Assembly: GCA_003244015.1 (NCBI GenBank) | Contig: QHBR01000338.1 | Coordinates: 1 to 33,792, forward strand | Length of the DNA: 33,792 bases | Source: Hyphomicrobiales bacterium | GTDB lineage: Bacteria; Pseudomonadota; Alphaproteobacteria; Rhizobiales; Beijerinckiaceae | Direction: 5' to 3' | Part shown: positions 1 through 10,599 of the stretch, one piece after another | How the letters are laid out: every line of letters starts with the position of its first letter | Position numbering within the stretch: the stretch's first letter is position 1 | Program-made: the position numbers and the translations under genes | Notes under the pieces: model-generated | Seen by the model: the letters and a program-made list of their open reading frames with translations, nothing else | Database searches by the model: none | What the model was told of the DNA's origin: nothing

Positions 1-2
1 AT

Positions 3-164
3 TTCCATCTGCCGCGCTCGACGTTGTTCATGCTGGCCGCCGCTTTTTCCGGCACTGAGACCATGCGCGCCGCATATGCCCACGCGGTAGCGGAAAACTA
101 TCGGTTCTATAGCTATGGCGACGCCTGTCTTCTATTTCCGGCCATCGCGGAGAATCGCGCGTGA
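3..164 (+). CDS. queA: S-adenosylmethionine:tRNA ribosyltransferase-isomerase, C-terminal end (5' truncated by window)
   Basis: Frame 3 reads [53 protein letters not shown], a typical QueA C-terminus; stop overlaps the tgt start. Confidence 0.9.
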   Translation, partial: FHLPRSTLFMLAAAFSGTETMRAAYAHAVAENYRFYSYGDACLLFPAIAENRA

Positions 165-1300
165 CGGATATTTTCCGCTTCGACCTTTTGAGCCAGGACG
201 GGGCCGCGCGTGCCGGAAACATCACAACTCCCCGCGGAAAAATCCGCACTCCAGCGTTCATGCCGGTCGGCACGGCTGGAACCGTCAAGGCGATGCATCC
301 CGAAGCGGTAAAGGCGCTCGGCGCGGATATCGTGCTCGCCAACACCTATCATCTCATGCTGCGGCCGGGGCCGGAGCGAATCGCGATGCTCGGCGGCCTG
401 CATAAATTCATGAACTGGCCGTGGCCGATCCTGACCGATTCCGGCGGGTTCCAGGTCATGTCGCTCGCCAAACTCCGAAAGCTGGACGAGAATGGCGTGA
501 CCTTTCAATCCCATATCGATGGCGCGCGGCATGTGTTGACTCCCGAGCGGGCGATGGAAATTCAGGATCTGCTCGGCTCCGACATCGAGATGCAGTTCGA
601 CGAATGCGTCAGACTTCCCTGCGCGGAAGCCGAAGCGCGCCGCGCCATGCTCTTGTCGCTGAATTGGGCGGAACGCTCCAAGGCGGCGTTTGTTGCGAAG
701 CCGGGCCGCGTGTTGTTCGGCATCGTCCAGGGCGGCGCGGCCGAATCCTTGCGGATCGAAAGCGCGAAAGCGCTTGGCGGCATCGGATTTGACGGTTACG
801 CACTGGGCGGGCTTGCCGTCGGCGAGCCGCGGATAGCGATGCTCGCCATGATCGAGTATGTGCTGCCTTGGTTGCCTTGCGCCAAGCCCCGCTATCTCAT
901 GGGCGCCGGCACGCCGGACGATCTTTTGGAAAGCGTGCGGCGGGGCATCGATATGTTTGATTGCGTGTTGCCGACGCGCGCCGGACGCCATGGCATTGCC
1001 TATACGAGGTCCGGGCGGCTCAATTTGCGCAATGCGCGCCACGCGGACGATCCGTCCCCGGCCGATCCGCTGTCGTCGTCCACAGCGGCGCGAACCTATT
1101 CCCGCGCGTATTTGCACCACCTCGTCAAGTCGGGGGAGATTCTCGGCATGATGCTGCTGACCGAAATCAATCTCGCCTATTACCAAGATCTGATGGAGGC
1201 GATGCGCCGCGCCATCGCGGCGGGCAGTTTTGACGATTTTTGCGGAGAGACCAAAGAGGCGTGGTGGCCAGGCGAGACACGCGGCAAGCTTGGCGCGTGA
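161..1300 (+). CDS. tgt: queuine tRNA-ribosyltransferase
   Basis: 379 aa ORF from GTG; motifs [79 protein letters not shown]. Confidence 0.97.
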   Translation: MTDIFRFDLLSQDGAARAGNITTPRGKIRTPAFMPVGTAGTVKAMHPEAVKALGADIVLANTYHLMLRPGPERIAMLGGLHKFMNWPWPILTDSGGFQVMSLAKLRKLDENGVTFQSHIDGARHVLTPERAMEIQDLLGSDIEMQFDECVRLPCAEAEARRAMLLSLNWAERSKAAFVAKPGRVLFGIVQGGAAESLRIESAKALGGIGFDGYALGGLAVGEPRIAMLAMIEYVLPWLPCAKPRYLMGAGTPDDLLESVRRGIDMFDCVLPTRAGRHGIAYTRSGRLNLRNARHADDPSPADPLSSSTAARTYSRAYLHHLVKSGEILGMMLLTEINLAYYQDLMEAMRRAIAAGSFDDFCGETKEAWWPGETRGKLGA

Positions 1301-1818
1301 TGAACAAGGCGTTCTCGCCTAATTCTGAAACGCCGGATCGTTTCCGGCCCACGCAAGACCTTTTGCAAGAATGGGATGACCGGGCACGCCGACGAGTGAA
1401 CCCCAAAGCGCGGCTTGCGCGCGCCACGCACGAAACGCCAGCGTCAGGATGGCAGGAACAACGCCCTTCGCCTGTTCCCAAATTGACCCTCCCGGCCCTT
1501 TTACTGAATTGCCCAGCGCGTGACAAACCGGCCCTTGCATCGCGCAGGGCAACGGATAGGATGGATTACGCTGGCTGGATCGCTGGCTCCGTAAAGGGAT
1601 TAGCATGATGGTGCAGCCTTCTAGCAAAACCGGGACCTGGCGCGCTATTTCGCCGGCCCTCTGATGCCTAAATTATGTGCATTCGCCTAAAACTGTGACA
1701 ATGAGGTGCGCGCAACTAAATAGTTCAAGGACATATCGAGATTAGATTATTTCGTCGTGAGCCGATCCCTGGCTCGGGGTGAGGCAGGAGCATGCGGGGA
1801 TAAGGTGAGGACTGGATA

Positions 1819-2487
1819 ATGAGCATGAACCGCGCCTATCGCAGCCCGAATGAAATGCCGGCGGCGTTGCCGATTTTTCCGCTTGCGGGCGCCCTGTTGC
1901 TGCCGCGTGGCGAATTGCCCCTCAATGTCTTTGAGGAACGCTACCTCGCCATGGTGGACGATGCAATGAAAGGCGAGCGTATCGTCGGCATGATCCAACC
2001 CGACCCCGAGGCAGGGGCGGGAACTGCCGTGCCGGCATTGTTTTCGGTCGGGTGCGCGGGGCGCATTACCCAGCTCGCCGAAACCGGCGACGGGCGCTAC
2101 TTCGTCACGCTGACCGGCATCGCGCGGTTCAAGATCGTCGAGGAAATCGCCGCCCTAACGCCCTACCGGCAATGCCGCGCCGATTTCAGCCCGTTTTCCG
2201 TCGATTTCAGTCCCCTCGCGGGCGAGGATCAGGTCGATCGCGACGGCGTCTTGCGCACTTTGCGCGACTTCGCCGAGACCAACCATCTCCAGATCGACTG
2301 GAACAGCATCCACGACGCGCCAAACGAGGCGCTCGTCAATGCGCTATCCATGATGAGCCAGTGCAGTCCCAAGGAAAAGCAGGCGCTTCTCGAAGCATGC
2401 GACCTGAAAGGCCGGGCGGATGTGCTTGTCGCGATTACCGAAATCGAACTCGCGCGCGGCAGAAGCGCATCGACGCCCTTGCACTAG
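1819..2487 (+). CDS. LON peptidase substrate-binding domain protein
   Basis: 222 aa; LPIFPLAGALLLPRGELPLNVFEERYLAMVDDAM and GCAGRITQ...GDGRYFVTLTGIARFKI typical of the LON N-terminal (PUA-like) domain. Confidence 0.9.
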   Translation: MSMNRAYRSPNEMPAALPIFPLAGALLLPRGELPLNVFEERYLAMVDDAMKGERIVGMIQPDPEAGAGTAVPALFSVGCAGRITQLAETGDGRYFVTLTGIARFKIVEEIAALTPYRQCRADFSPFSVDFSPLAGEDQVDRDGVLRTLRDFAETNHLQIDWNSIHDAPNEALVNALSMMSQCSPKEKQALLEACDLKGRADVLVAITEIELARGRSASTPLH

Positions 2488-2595
2488 AAAAGATGGCGTT
2501 GGCTAACTTGATGAAATATAGGAGCTTAGACTGCGCGGGATGGCTCGTCCCGCCCGAATTTCCACGTGAAACGGCGAATGCGGGAGAACCAACCG

Positions 2596-2817
2596 ATGGC
2601 CGGCAAGGATAAAGAATCAGGCGCCAAGCAAGCACCGGAACCTTCCCGGATCGATCCGCGGCTGCTTGAAATCCTGGTGTGTCCGCGCACCAAGACAACC
2701 CTCGAATATGACGCGCAAAATCAGGAACTCATTTCCCGCGCGGCCAAGCTTGCCTACCCGATCCGCGATGGCATCCCGATCATGCTTCCGGAAGAAGCGC
2801 GCCCCCTTGATGGATAG
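2596..2817 (+). CDS. Trm112 family protein
   Basis: [52 protein letters not shown]; start chosen at MAGKDKE inside ORF 2566-2817. Confidence 0.9.
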   Translation: MAGKDKESGAKQAPEPSRIDPRLLEILVCPRTKTTLEYDAQNQELISRAAKLAYPIRDGIPIMLPEEARPLDG

Positions 2818-2873
2818 AGCGGCGGCCGGAAATCCAGAGCGCCGCGGCAAACCATGACGGAGGAATGGCCGGA

Positions 2874-2996
2874 ATGAAGCACGGGGTCTGGATTAAGCTT
2901 GGGGCGAATTTTTTGGTCTTCGCGATCCTTTTGTTCTGGCCGACGGGGACGCTTGCTTGGCCAGCGGCGTGGGGGCTCGTTCCGTGGCTGTGGTGA
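2874..2996 (+). pseudogene. Truncated N-terminus resembling an isoprenylcysteine carboxylmethyltransferase-family membrane protein
   Basis: ATG...TGA reads MKHGVWIKLGANFLVFAILLFWPTGTLAWPAAWGLVPWLW*; N-terminal TM plus GTLxWPAAW motif, then premature stop. Confidence 0.4.
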
Positions 2997-3105
2997 AGCG
3001 GGAAAACGCTCGTTCGCGCGCGGTGCCGATGGCGATTCCGGTAATGGCTTGACTGGAGCCGCCGCGCGGCTCACGTCAGGCTTCCGAAAGGAAGTCCAGC
3101 GCGCC

Positions 3106-3984
3106 ATGTCCGATGCCGTCGCCCAGCTTTTGACTATTCTCGATCTCGAACGGATCGAGGAAAACATTTTTCGCGGGCGCAGCCCGCAAGTTGGCTGGCA
3201 ACGCGTGTTTGGAGGGCTTGTGGTCGCGCAAGCCCTCGTCGCCGCGGCCCGCACCGTCGAAGGACGCGCGCCGCATTCGTTGCATGGCTATTTTCTTTTG
3301 CCTGGCGATCCGGCCGTGCCGATTGTCTATGAAGTCGACCGGATCCGGGACGGGAAGAGTTTCACGACGCGGCGCTGCAACGCGATCCAACACGGACGCG
3401 CGATTTTCTCGCTCTCGGCATCGTTCCAGATCGACGAGACTGGGCTTGAACACGCTGTTTTAATGCCGAAGGTTCCGTTGCCGGAAAGCCTGCCGAGCGA
3501 ATCCGAAATGCTGCGCGGCTTTGGCGCGGCCGTGCCGGAAGCCATTCGCCGCTGGTTCGCCCGAGACCGTCCGATCGAGATCCGTCCCGTCGATCTGTCC
3601 CGCTATGTCAGGCACGAAGCGGGCGCCCTCGAACAAAACGTATGGTTGCGCGCGACCGGGCCGCTTCCCGGCGATCCGGCCATCCATCGCGCGGTGCTCG
3701 CGTATCTCTCCGACATGACTCTGCTCGATGCCGCGCTCGGCGCACATGGCCATTCGGTGTTCGATACTGGCCTCCAGGTCGCGAGCCTCGATCATGCCTT
3801 GTGGTTTCACCGGCCGTTTCGCGCGGACGATTGGCTTCTCTACGCGCAAGACAGCCCAACATCCTGCGGCGCGCGCGGTTTCGCCCGCGGACTCCTCTTC
3901 ACCCACGACGGCCGCCTCGTTGCCTCGGTGGTTCAGGAGGGATTGATCCGGCCCAAGTCAAATGGCCGGGGAGTTTTGATTTGA
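3106..3984 (+). CDS. tesB: acyl-CoA thioesterase II
   Basis: MSDAVAQLLTILDLERIEENIFRGRSPQVGWQRVFGGLVVAQALVAAARTVEGRAPHSLHGYFLLPGDP; C-terminal SLDHALWFHRPFRADDWLLY. Confidence 0.95.
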   Translation: MSDAVAQLLTILDLERIEENIFRGRSPQVGWQRVFGGLVVAQALVAAARTVEGRAPHSLHGYFLLPGDPAVPIVYEVDRIRDGKSFTTRRCNAIQHGRAIFSLSASFQIDETGLEHAVLMPKVPLPESLPSESEMLRGFGAAVPEAIRRWFARDRPIEIRPVDLSRYVRHEAGALEQNVWLRATGPLPGDPAIHRAVLAYLSDMTLLDAALGAHGHSVFDTGLQVASLDHALWFHRPFRADDWLLYAQDSPTSCGARGFARGLLFTHDGRLVASVVQEGLIRPKSNGRGVLI

Positions 3985-4202
3985 GCGCGGGACAATGCGT
4001 TTCTTCTGATGTAATACCTAAAATCATCAGCGCTCGACTTGTTTCGTGGCGATCACGATTCCGTGACCGGCAGAAACCGCGCGCAAACCGCTTTCAATCG
4101 ACGCCGTTCCAATTCCATTTTTAACAAATACCTGATTCCCGCGGCGTTGCGGATTCCCGCGTGGTCTTTATCTCCGCCCAAATAAGCTCCCCGGCACTTT
4201 AG

Positions 4203-4697
<495 letters not shown>

Positions 4698-4739
4698 CGC
4701 TCCCTTCCCTCCATTTTCGAAGTTTCGCAGGAGTCGGAC

Positions 4740-6284
4740 ATGAACCTTAATTTGCTACCAAGGATCGCCCCCCGGGCGATCGGTTTAGGGCTTTTGCTGG
4801 CCGCAAGCGCGGCCGGATTGGCCTTCGCGGATACGGCGGCGCCGGCGCCCAACAAAGGCGACACCGCCTGGATGCTGACCTCGTCGGCGCTCGTCCTGAT
4901 GATGTCGATTCCCGGCCTCGCGCTCTTCTACGCCGGTATGGCGCGCCCGAAAAACGCGGCCTCGTTGGCCGCCCAGGTGTTCGCGATCGTGGCGATGGTG
5001 GGGGTCGTTTGGTGCCTTTACGGCTATTCGCTCGCCTTTACGGAAGGCAGCCACGCCTTGGTGCCGTTCGCCAACAGCGACAGTCCCTGGCTAGGATTTC
5101 TGCACGGCTATGAATGGAACAACCTAGTCGGAGGATTCAAGAGCGCCTTTCTTATGGGAATGACGCCGGATTCGAACGTGGCCACCTTTTCCAACGGCGT
5201 GGTCATTCCCGAATATGCCTATATGGTATTTCAGATGACCTTCGCCATGATTACCCCCGCCTTGATTGTCGGCTCCTTCGCCGAACGCATGAAGTTTTCC
5301 GCTGTCCTTGTTTTTATACTGCTTTGGGTGACCTTCGTTTATTTCCCCATCGCGCACGGTGTTTGGTACTGGGCTGGTCCGGACGCGATCGGCGACGCCG
5401 CGAAGGCCCTTGCCGATGCCCCCGACGATGCCGCCAAGGCGGCCGCGCAGGCGAATCTCGACGCGGTTCTCAACAATGCCGGAAATTTCAACAAAATGGG
5501 AGCGCTCGATTTCGCCGGCGGCACCGTGGTCCATATCAACGCGGGCATCGCGGGTTTGGTTGGTTGCTTGATAATCGGCAAGCGGATCGGCTATCCAAAC
5601 GATATCGAGCCGCCGCATTCGGTCATGATGTCGATGATCGGCTCCTCGCTTCTTTGGGTCGGCTGGTTCGGCTTCAACGCCGGTTCGAACCTCGAGGCAA
5701 CTGGAACGACTGCGCTCGCTTTTGTGAACACCATGGTCGCGACCGCGGCTGCGACGCTCGGCTGGATGTTCACCGAATGGGCGTTGAAGGGCAAGCCCTC
5801 GCTGCTTGGCATGATCTCGGGCGCGGTCGCGGGCCTCGTCGCGGTGACGCCGGCATCCGGCTTTGCCGGTCCAATGGGCTCGATCGTACTTGGTTTGATC
5901 GCCGGTTCGGTCTGCTTCTCCTTTTGCGGGTACGTCAGGCCGAAAGTCGGGTACGATGATTCCCTCGATGTGTTCGGCGTGCATTGCATTGGCGGCATCA
6001 TCGGGGCCATCGGCACCGGCATTCTGGTCGCGCCCTACCTCGGCGGCGTGGGCCTCACCGACTACACGATCAAACCTGGCTTTGCGTCGCCCGCCGATTA
6101 TGTCATGAGCACGCAGGTGCTGATCCAGGCGAAGAACGTGCTTTTCACTCTTTGCTGGTCGGGTTTCGGCTCGGCGATCCTTTACAAGCTCGTCGACCTT
6201 ACCATCGGCCTCAGGGCGACGAAGCAGAGCGAGCTCGAAGGCCTCGACATTACCGATCATGGCGAACGGGCGTATAACCAATGA
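4740..6284 (+). CDS. amtB: ammonium transporter
   Basis: 514 aa with signal peptide; DTAWMLTSSALVLMMSIPGLALFYAGMARPKNAAS, DFAGGTVVHINAGIAGLVG, DDSLDVFGVHCIGGIIGAIGTG. Confidence 0.97.
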   Translation: MNLNLLPRIAPRAIGLGLLLAASAAGLAFADTAAPAPNKGDTAWMLTSSALVLMMSIPGLALFYAGMARPKNAASLAAQVFAIVAMVGVVWCLYGYSLAFTEGSHALVPFANSDSPWLGFLHGYEWNNLVGGFKSAFLMGMTPDSNVATFSNGVVIPEYAYMVFQMTFAMITPALIVGSFAERMKFSAVLVFILLWVTFVYFPIAHGVWYWAGPDAIGDAAKALADAPDDAAKAAAQANLDAVLNNAGNFNKMGALDFAGGTVVHINAGIAGLVGCLIIGKRIGYPNDIEPPHSVMMSMIGSSLLWVGWFGFNAGSNLEATGTTALAFVNTMVATAAATLGWMFTEWALKGKPSLLGMISGAVAGLVAVTPASGFAGPMGSIVLGLIAGSVCFSFCGYVRPKVGYDDSLDVFGVHCIGGIIGAIGTGILVAPYLGGVGLTDYTIKPGFASPADYVMSTQVLIQAKNVLFTLCWSGFGSAILYKLVDLTIGLRATKQSELEGLDITDHGERAYNQ

Positions 6285-6362
6285 CAATCGTCCTGGCTGT
6301 CCGGCACGTAGCTTCAAGCGCCGGGCAGCCAGTCGCTAAAACCGACGAACATGCGAGGGGAA

Positions 6363-6396
6363 GGCCATGGACCGCTTGGAACGGCCCATGGTTTTT
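6363..6396 (+). terminator. Rho-independent terminator downstream of amtB
   Basis: CCATGGaCCGcttggaaCGGcCCATGG followed by TTTTT. Confidence 0.7.
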
Positions 6397-6486
6397 GTCT
6401 TCTCCACTTGGTGCGCCGCCCGGACGGCAGCATCGCAACGCCGGTCTTTGTCAGGCAGGTTGGGGCGGCCATTCCATACTTCGACC

Positions 6487-6899
6487 CGTCACCAGTTTCA
6501 CCAATTGCTGGTCGCCAATTGCCTGGTCCAGACTTAGGCACTCATGCAGGGGCGCTCGATTGAGGAGGTCACGGATCGATAAATGCCCAAAACTTGAGCC
6601 CCAAGGCGATCGAGGCGCTCGCCCCGCACAAAATGTTCGAGGCCAACCGCCCTTCGAGCACTTTCCTCTATAAAAAAATGTCGCCGCGCGTGCCCGGCCA
6701 GTTGATCGCCCGCTACGAGCACAATGTTTTTGTGCAAGGGCGATCTTGAACATCAATTCGTTCGATCAATGGGGCGTCGAGCTCGGTAAGGAACTCCCCA
6801 ACAAGCTCACGCCGATTGTCGCGGATGCAAGCCGCTCGACGGCAGATTTGGATTCGTCCACGGCGGGGTTCATCGCCGCGGCGCGCAAATATGGCTAGG
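6487..6899 (+). pseudogene. pgi: Decayed C-terminal remnant of glucose-6-phosphate isomerase
   Basis: Pieces in several frames: [23 protein letters not shown], then [51 protein letters not shown], then [26 protein letters not shown]...[10 protein letters not shown]; lacks the N-terminal two thirds. Confidence 0.88.
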
Positions 6900-6936
6900 G
6901 CTGAACAACAATACCCGCCTATTTTTCGGGCCTCTC

Positions 6937-7275
6937 TTATTCGTCCTCGCCGAAGCGGTTGGCGACCAGCGCCGCGATTGCCTCCATCGCCTCTGCCGCC
7001 TCGGCGCCGGCCGCGGTAACAGTGATGGTCATTCCCGGCCCGGCGCCCAACGTCAAAATGCCCATGATCGAGGCCCCGCCGACGGTCTCCCCGCAACGGC
7101 TGACCGTGACTGCGACATCGAACCCATCGATGCATTGCACGAGTTTCGCCGTCGCGCGCGCGTGGAGACCCTTGCGATTGACGATTTCAAGGGTGCGAAC
7201 AAGGGCATCCCCAGGTGGTTCGAAATCCGGACAATCATCGCCGGACTCAAATGGGATGGCATGGTCCTCGATCAT
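6937..7275 (-). CDS. ptsH: HPr family phosphocarrier protein
   Basis: EIVNRKGLHARATAKLV (active-site His) ...VGGASIMGILTLGAGPGMTITV; overlaps upstream EIIA stop by 4 nt. Confidence 0.94.
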   Translation of the reverse strand: MIEDHAIPFESGDDCPDFEPPGDALVRTLEIVNRKGLHARATAKLVQCIDGFDVAVTVSRCGETVGGASIMGILTLGAGPGMTITVTAAGAEAAEAMEAIAALVANRFGEDE

Positions 7276-7673
7276 TTACCGCTCAATACCCGGCTCGCTA
7301 CATAGATATATTTGCGGCCCGCATCCTGGGCCTGGATCACCGCCTGGTCGAGACTGCAGCTTTCGCGCACCGAGGCGAGTTTAATCAGCATCGGCAGATT
7401 GACCCCGGCAATGACTTCGATATCAGAGCCATTCATAATCGAAATCGCGAGATTGGAGGGAGTGCCGCCAAACATATCGGTGAGCACGACCACGCCCGCG
7501 CCGCTGTCGACTTTGGCGGCGGCGGAAACAATCTCCTGGCGCCGCTGTTCGATATCGTCATCCGCCCCGATGGAAACCGATTCGATCTGCTTTTGCGGAC
7601 CGACCACATGTTCCAACGCGGCGCGAAATTCCGATGCGAGCCGGCCATGGGTCACAAGGACGATTCCAATCAT
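7272..7673 (-). CDS. PTS mannose-type EIIA component
   Basis: MIGIVLVTHGRLASEFRAALEHVVGPQKQIESVSI...VVVLTDMFGGTPSNLAISIM. Confidence 0.93.
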   Translation of the reverse strand: MIGIVLVTHGRLASEFRAALEHVVGPQKQIESVSIGADDDIEQRRQEIVSAAAKVDSGAGVVVLTDMFGGTPSNLAISIMNGSDIEVIAGVNLPMLIKLASVRESCSLDQAVIQAQDAGRKYIYVASRVLSGK

Positions 7674-7978
7674 CGAACGTACCTGTTCATCAGGAACTTC
7701 GTGCCTGACCGGCACGGCGCGAGGTGTTCGTCAAGATAAGAACCCATCCACGGACTTAAGGAGAAAGCCTTCGTGATAGGGCAAAAACTCAAGACCACAA
7801 GTGGTAGACCTCGCTCACGACTCTTGCCCGAAAATGCCCGGGTCAAGAACGAGTTCGCGGCATTTTGTGCGGCGCAATGAAATTGGCAAGTAAAATGACG
7901 TGAAGCTCGCCCGGAAAGGGCGGCTCGAACCCAAAGGCGTGGCGCGTTTGAGGAAAGGCGGCACTGCATCGGCAAGAC

Positions 7979-8473
7979 CTACAGAAGTTTTCGTCGCAAG
8001 CGCGGATCGGCCAATACCGCGAGGGCAAGCCCGGCAGCCGCGGCATCTTGCCGCACAAGGAAGAACGGCAGTGTGACGCCCGTAAGCTCGATGTGATCGT
8101 GGTCTGGCTTCGGATACCGCGGGAGTGCTTCATCCTCGCCGGCAAGCCCGATTACGAGCCGTACTACGGCCGCGGGCGCAAACGGCATTTCGAAGATGCC
8201 ATGGCCGCGCCGTTCGATCTTTCCCAGGATCAATGGATGGCCATGGGCGATCAAGCGGCCGCCTCGGGATTCAATGCCGATGCGGTCATCGCCCACGAGC
8301 CTAGCGAAAAGGCCCGCGTCGACGGCGGCCGCGATCAAGGCGAATGCCAGGCTGCTTTTGCCGGCACCCGATGGCCCGCGAATGAGCACGCCGGCTTCCC
8401 CGATCACGACGGCGCTTGCATGGAGATGGGATTTTTCCGCATTCGCGGCAGGTTGATCCCGTTTCGAGGACAA
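7979..8473 (-). CDS. hprK: HPr kinase/phosphorylase (short alphaproteobacterial form)
   Basis: LHASAVVIGEAGVLIRGPSGAGKSSLAFALIAAA Walker A; LVGDDRIGIESRGGRLIAHGHP; no N-terminal domain. Confidence 0.92.
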   Translation of the reverse strand: MSSKRDQPAANAEKSHLHASAVVIGEAGVLIRGPSGAGKSSLAFALIAAAVDAGLFARLVGDDRIGIESRGGRLIAHGHPLILGKIERRGHGIFEMPFAPAAVVRLVIGLAGEDEALPRYPKPDHDHIELTGVTLPFFLVRQDAAAAGLALAVLADPRLRRKLL

Positions 8474-8476
8474 GGC

Positions 8477-10309
8477 TTATCGTGCCTTCGGCAAAAATAT
8501 TAGGAAGCGGGCGCCAAGCACCGGGGTCAAGCCGTCAGCGCCGGGGGGGCCGATCCGGTTGAGCGCCGATATGCGTCCGCCATGGGCCTCGATGATTTGG
8601 CGCGAGATGGATAGCCCAAGGCCCGAGTTTTGCCCGAATCCTTGGCCAGGGCGGTCGGTATAAAACCTTTCGAATATCCGTTCGAAAGCATCGGCCGGAA
8701 TGCCGGGGCCGTCATCGTCGATAATAATCTCGAAACCGTCGCGCGTGTGGCCCTGGGCCGTATAGTCCTTGGTTGGACGCAACAGCATGCGAACGCTTCC
8801 GTCAGCGGCCGAAAACGATCTCGCATTGTCGATGAGATTATTGAAAACCTGGGCAAGGCGCGAATCGTGCCCGAGAACCAGGTAAGCCGGCCTGCGGCTA
8901 TCCTCCAAGGGCCCAGGCGGGGCGACGACGAATTCGACACGGATCGCGCCGGTATCCTTGACCAGGTTCGCCATGGCGGCGACCGTAACGAGCAGGCGCG
9001 TCAGATCGACGAGAACCACGTCGTCGCGCGCCATCTCGGCATCGAGCCTGGAGGCGTCGGATATGTCGCTGATCAACCTATCGAGCCGGCGTACGTCGTG
9101 CGCGATAATCGCCAACAGACGCTGGCGCGATTCTGGCGCGCGGGCAACCGGCAGGGTCTCGATCGCGCTGCGCAAGGAGGTGAGCGGGTTTTTCAGTTCG
9201 TGCGCGACATCAGCGGCGAAGCGTTCAATCGCCTCGATGCGATCGTAGAGGGCCTTGGTCATATCGCGCAGCGCGCCGGACAAATGGCCGATCTCATCCG
9301 AGCGGCCGGTGAAATCGGGGATTTCCCTGCGTGCCTTTGTGCCTCGCCGCACGCGTTCCGCCGCCCCCGCCAGGCGCCTTATCGGTTCGGCTATCGTTTC
9401 GGCGATGAAGAGAGAAAGGAGGAACATAATGGCCGAGGAAACCAGAAAGATCCGGACGATTGCCCAGCGTTCCAAGGCGATGATCTTGTCGATGTCATCG
9501 CCTTGCGTGGACAGGAGCAAGGCGCCGCGCACGGCCCGGAAACGTTGGATCGATGCGGCCGCCAAAACAATGGTCTTTCCCTCGGCATCGACGCGCACGA
9601 TCGATTGCGCGCCCCCGCTCAGCGCCCGCGCCACTTCCGGATAGCGTTTGCCATTGCCGACGCCGATATCTTGATAAAGAGGCAGGCCGGGCTGGCCGGT
9701 AAGCCTCTTCAAGCCATGGCCGATGCGCGTCCACAGGGAGGCCGGCTCTTGTTCCGCGGGCGGCGGCAGGTCATAACGCATGATATTGGAACGGCTCGTC
9801 AGCGAGCGTGAATCGAGCAACAAATAGCCGTCGCGATCGTAGATTCGCGCCTGCGTCCGCGTCGGCGAAGCGAGCCTGTGAAGGACCGGCCCGATGCGTT
9901 CGGGATTGATCGAAAATTCCAGCGACGGCGCGGTTTCGTCGGCAAGCGCGTAGCTCTCGCCCGGTGCGAGCTGAAGCAGCTTTTCCGGATCGATGGCAAT
10001 CGAGTCGGTTTCGACGGTGGCCGACGCCGCGATCGCTGCGGCGATGATTTCGGCCTGGATCTGCAAACTCTGCACCTTGGCCTCGATCAGGCCCTCGCGG
10101 AATTGATTTAGATAAAGGAAGCCGATGAGGAGAGCCGCGAGCCCGCCCAGATTCAAAACTACGATGCGGCGGGTTAACGGGGACGCAAAACGGGCGCCTG
10201 CGGCGCGCGCAAACCCGCGCAGGCGCAGGCCAACACTTCGGCGCATGCGCTTGGCCCGCCGCGCGGCGCGGGGCGCTCGTTCGAAGCCCTCTTGTGCTTC
10301 GAGACTCAT
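8477..10309 (-). CDS. chvG: Sensor histidine kinase of the ChvG/ExoS type
   Basis: TM, HAMP, H-box RFAADVAHELKNPLTSLRSAIETLP, DDDGPGIPADAFERIFERFYTDRP...GQNSGLGLSISRQIIEAHGG; adjacent to chvI and hprK. Confidence 0.93.
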   Translation of the reverse strand: MSLEAQEGFERAPRAARRAKRMRRSVGLRLRGFARAAGARFASPLTRRIVVLNLGGLAALLIGFLYLNQFREGLIEAKVQSLQIQAEIIAAAIAASATVETDSIAIDPEKLLQLAPGESYALADETAPSLEFSINPERIGPVLHRLASPTRTQARIYDRDGYLLLDSRSLTSRSNIMRYDLPPPAEQEPASLWTRIGHGLKRLTGQPGLPLYQDIGVGNGKRYPEVARALSGGAQSIVRVDAEGKTIVLAAASIQRFRAVRGALLLSTQGDDIDKIIALERWAIVRIFLVSSAIMFLLSLFIAETIAEPIRRLAGAAERVRRGTKARREIPDFTGRSDEIGHLSGALRDMTKALYDRIEAIERFAADVAHELKNPLTSLRSAIETLPVARAPESRQRLLAIIAHDVRRLDRLISDISDASRLDAEMARDDVVLVDLTRLLVTVAAMANLVKDTGAIRVEFVVAPPGPLEDSRRPAYLVLGHDSRLAQVFNNLIDNARSFSAADGSVRMLLRPTKDYTAQGHTRDGFEIIIDDDGPGIPADAFERIFERFYTDRPGQGFGQNSGLGLSISRQIIEAHGGRISALNRIGPPGADGLTPVLGARFLIFLPKAR

Positions 10310-10599
10310 TGTCCGGCGATCCCCTTCCCTGAGGCGTAAACTGGCATGCCTAAGCCCTAAATGGCGACCGGATCCGTCCCGATTTGGATCGATATCAGGA
10401 ACAACGGTGCATTATATCGCATTTACGCTGCGCATAACGACGGATAGCGCCGCCACGGTCATTGGCGAAGAGCTTGAAGCGCTCTAGATTTCTTGCATTG
10501 GCGCGATTTATTGCGAAACTGGCGACCCTTTCACCCACCGTGCTGGGGACACGCCCTCGTCTGCCGGCCCAAAGTGAATGACTTGTGGCCGGGCCAAGA

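Noticed and set aside
113-1186. 357-aa minus-strand ORF opposite tgt
   Set aside because: Antisense shadow of tgt; composition artefactual.
1301-1818. ~500-bp region between tgt and the LON-domain gene
   Set aside because: No protein-like ORF, tRNA or recognisable riboswitch could be supported.
5124-6317. 397-aa minus-strand ORF opposite amtB
   Set aside because: Antisense shadow of amtB with biased composition and no domain-like sequence.
8630-9811. 393-aa plus-strand ORF opposite chvG
   Set aside because: Antisense shadow of a clearly recognised histidine kinase.
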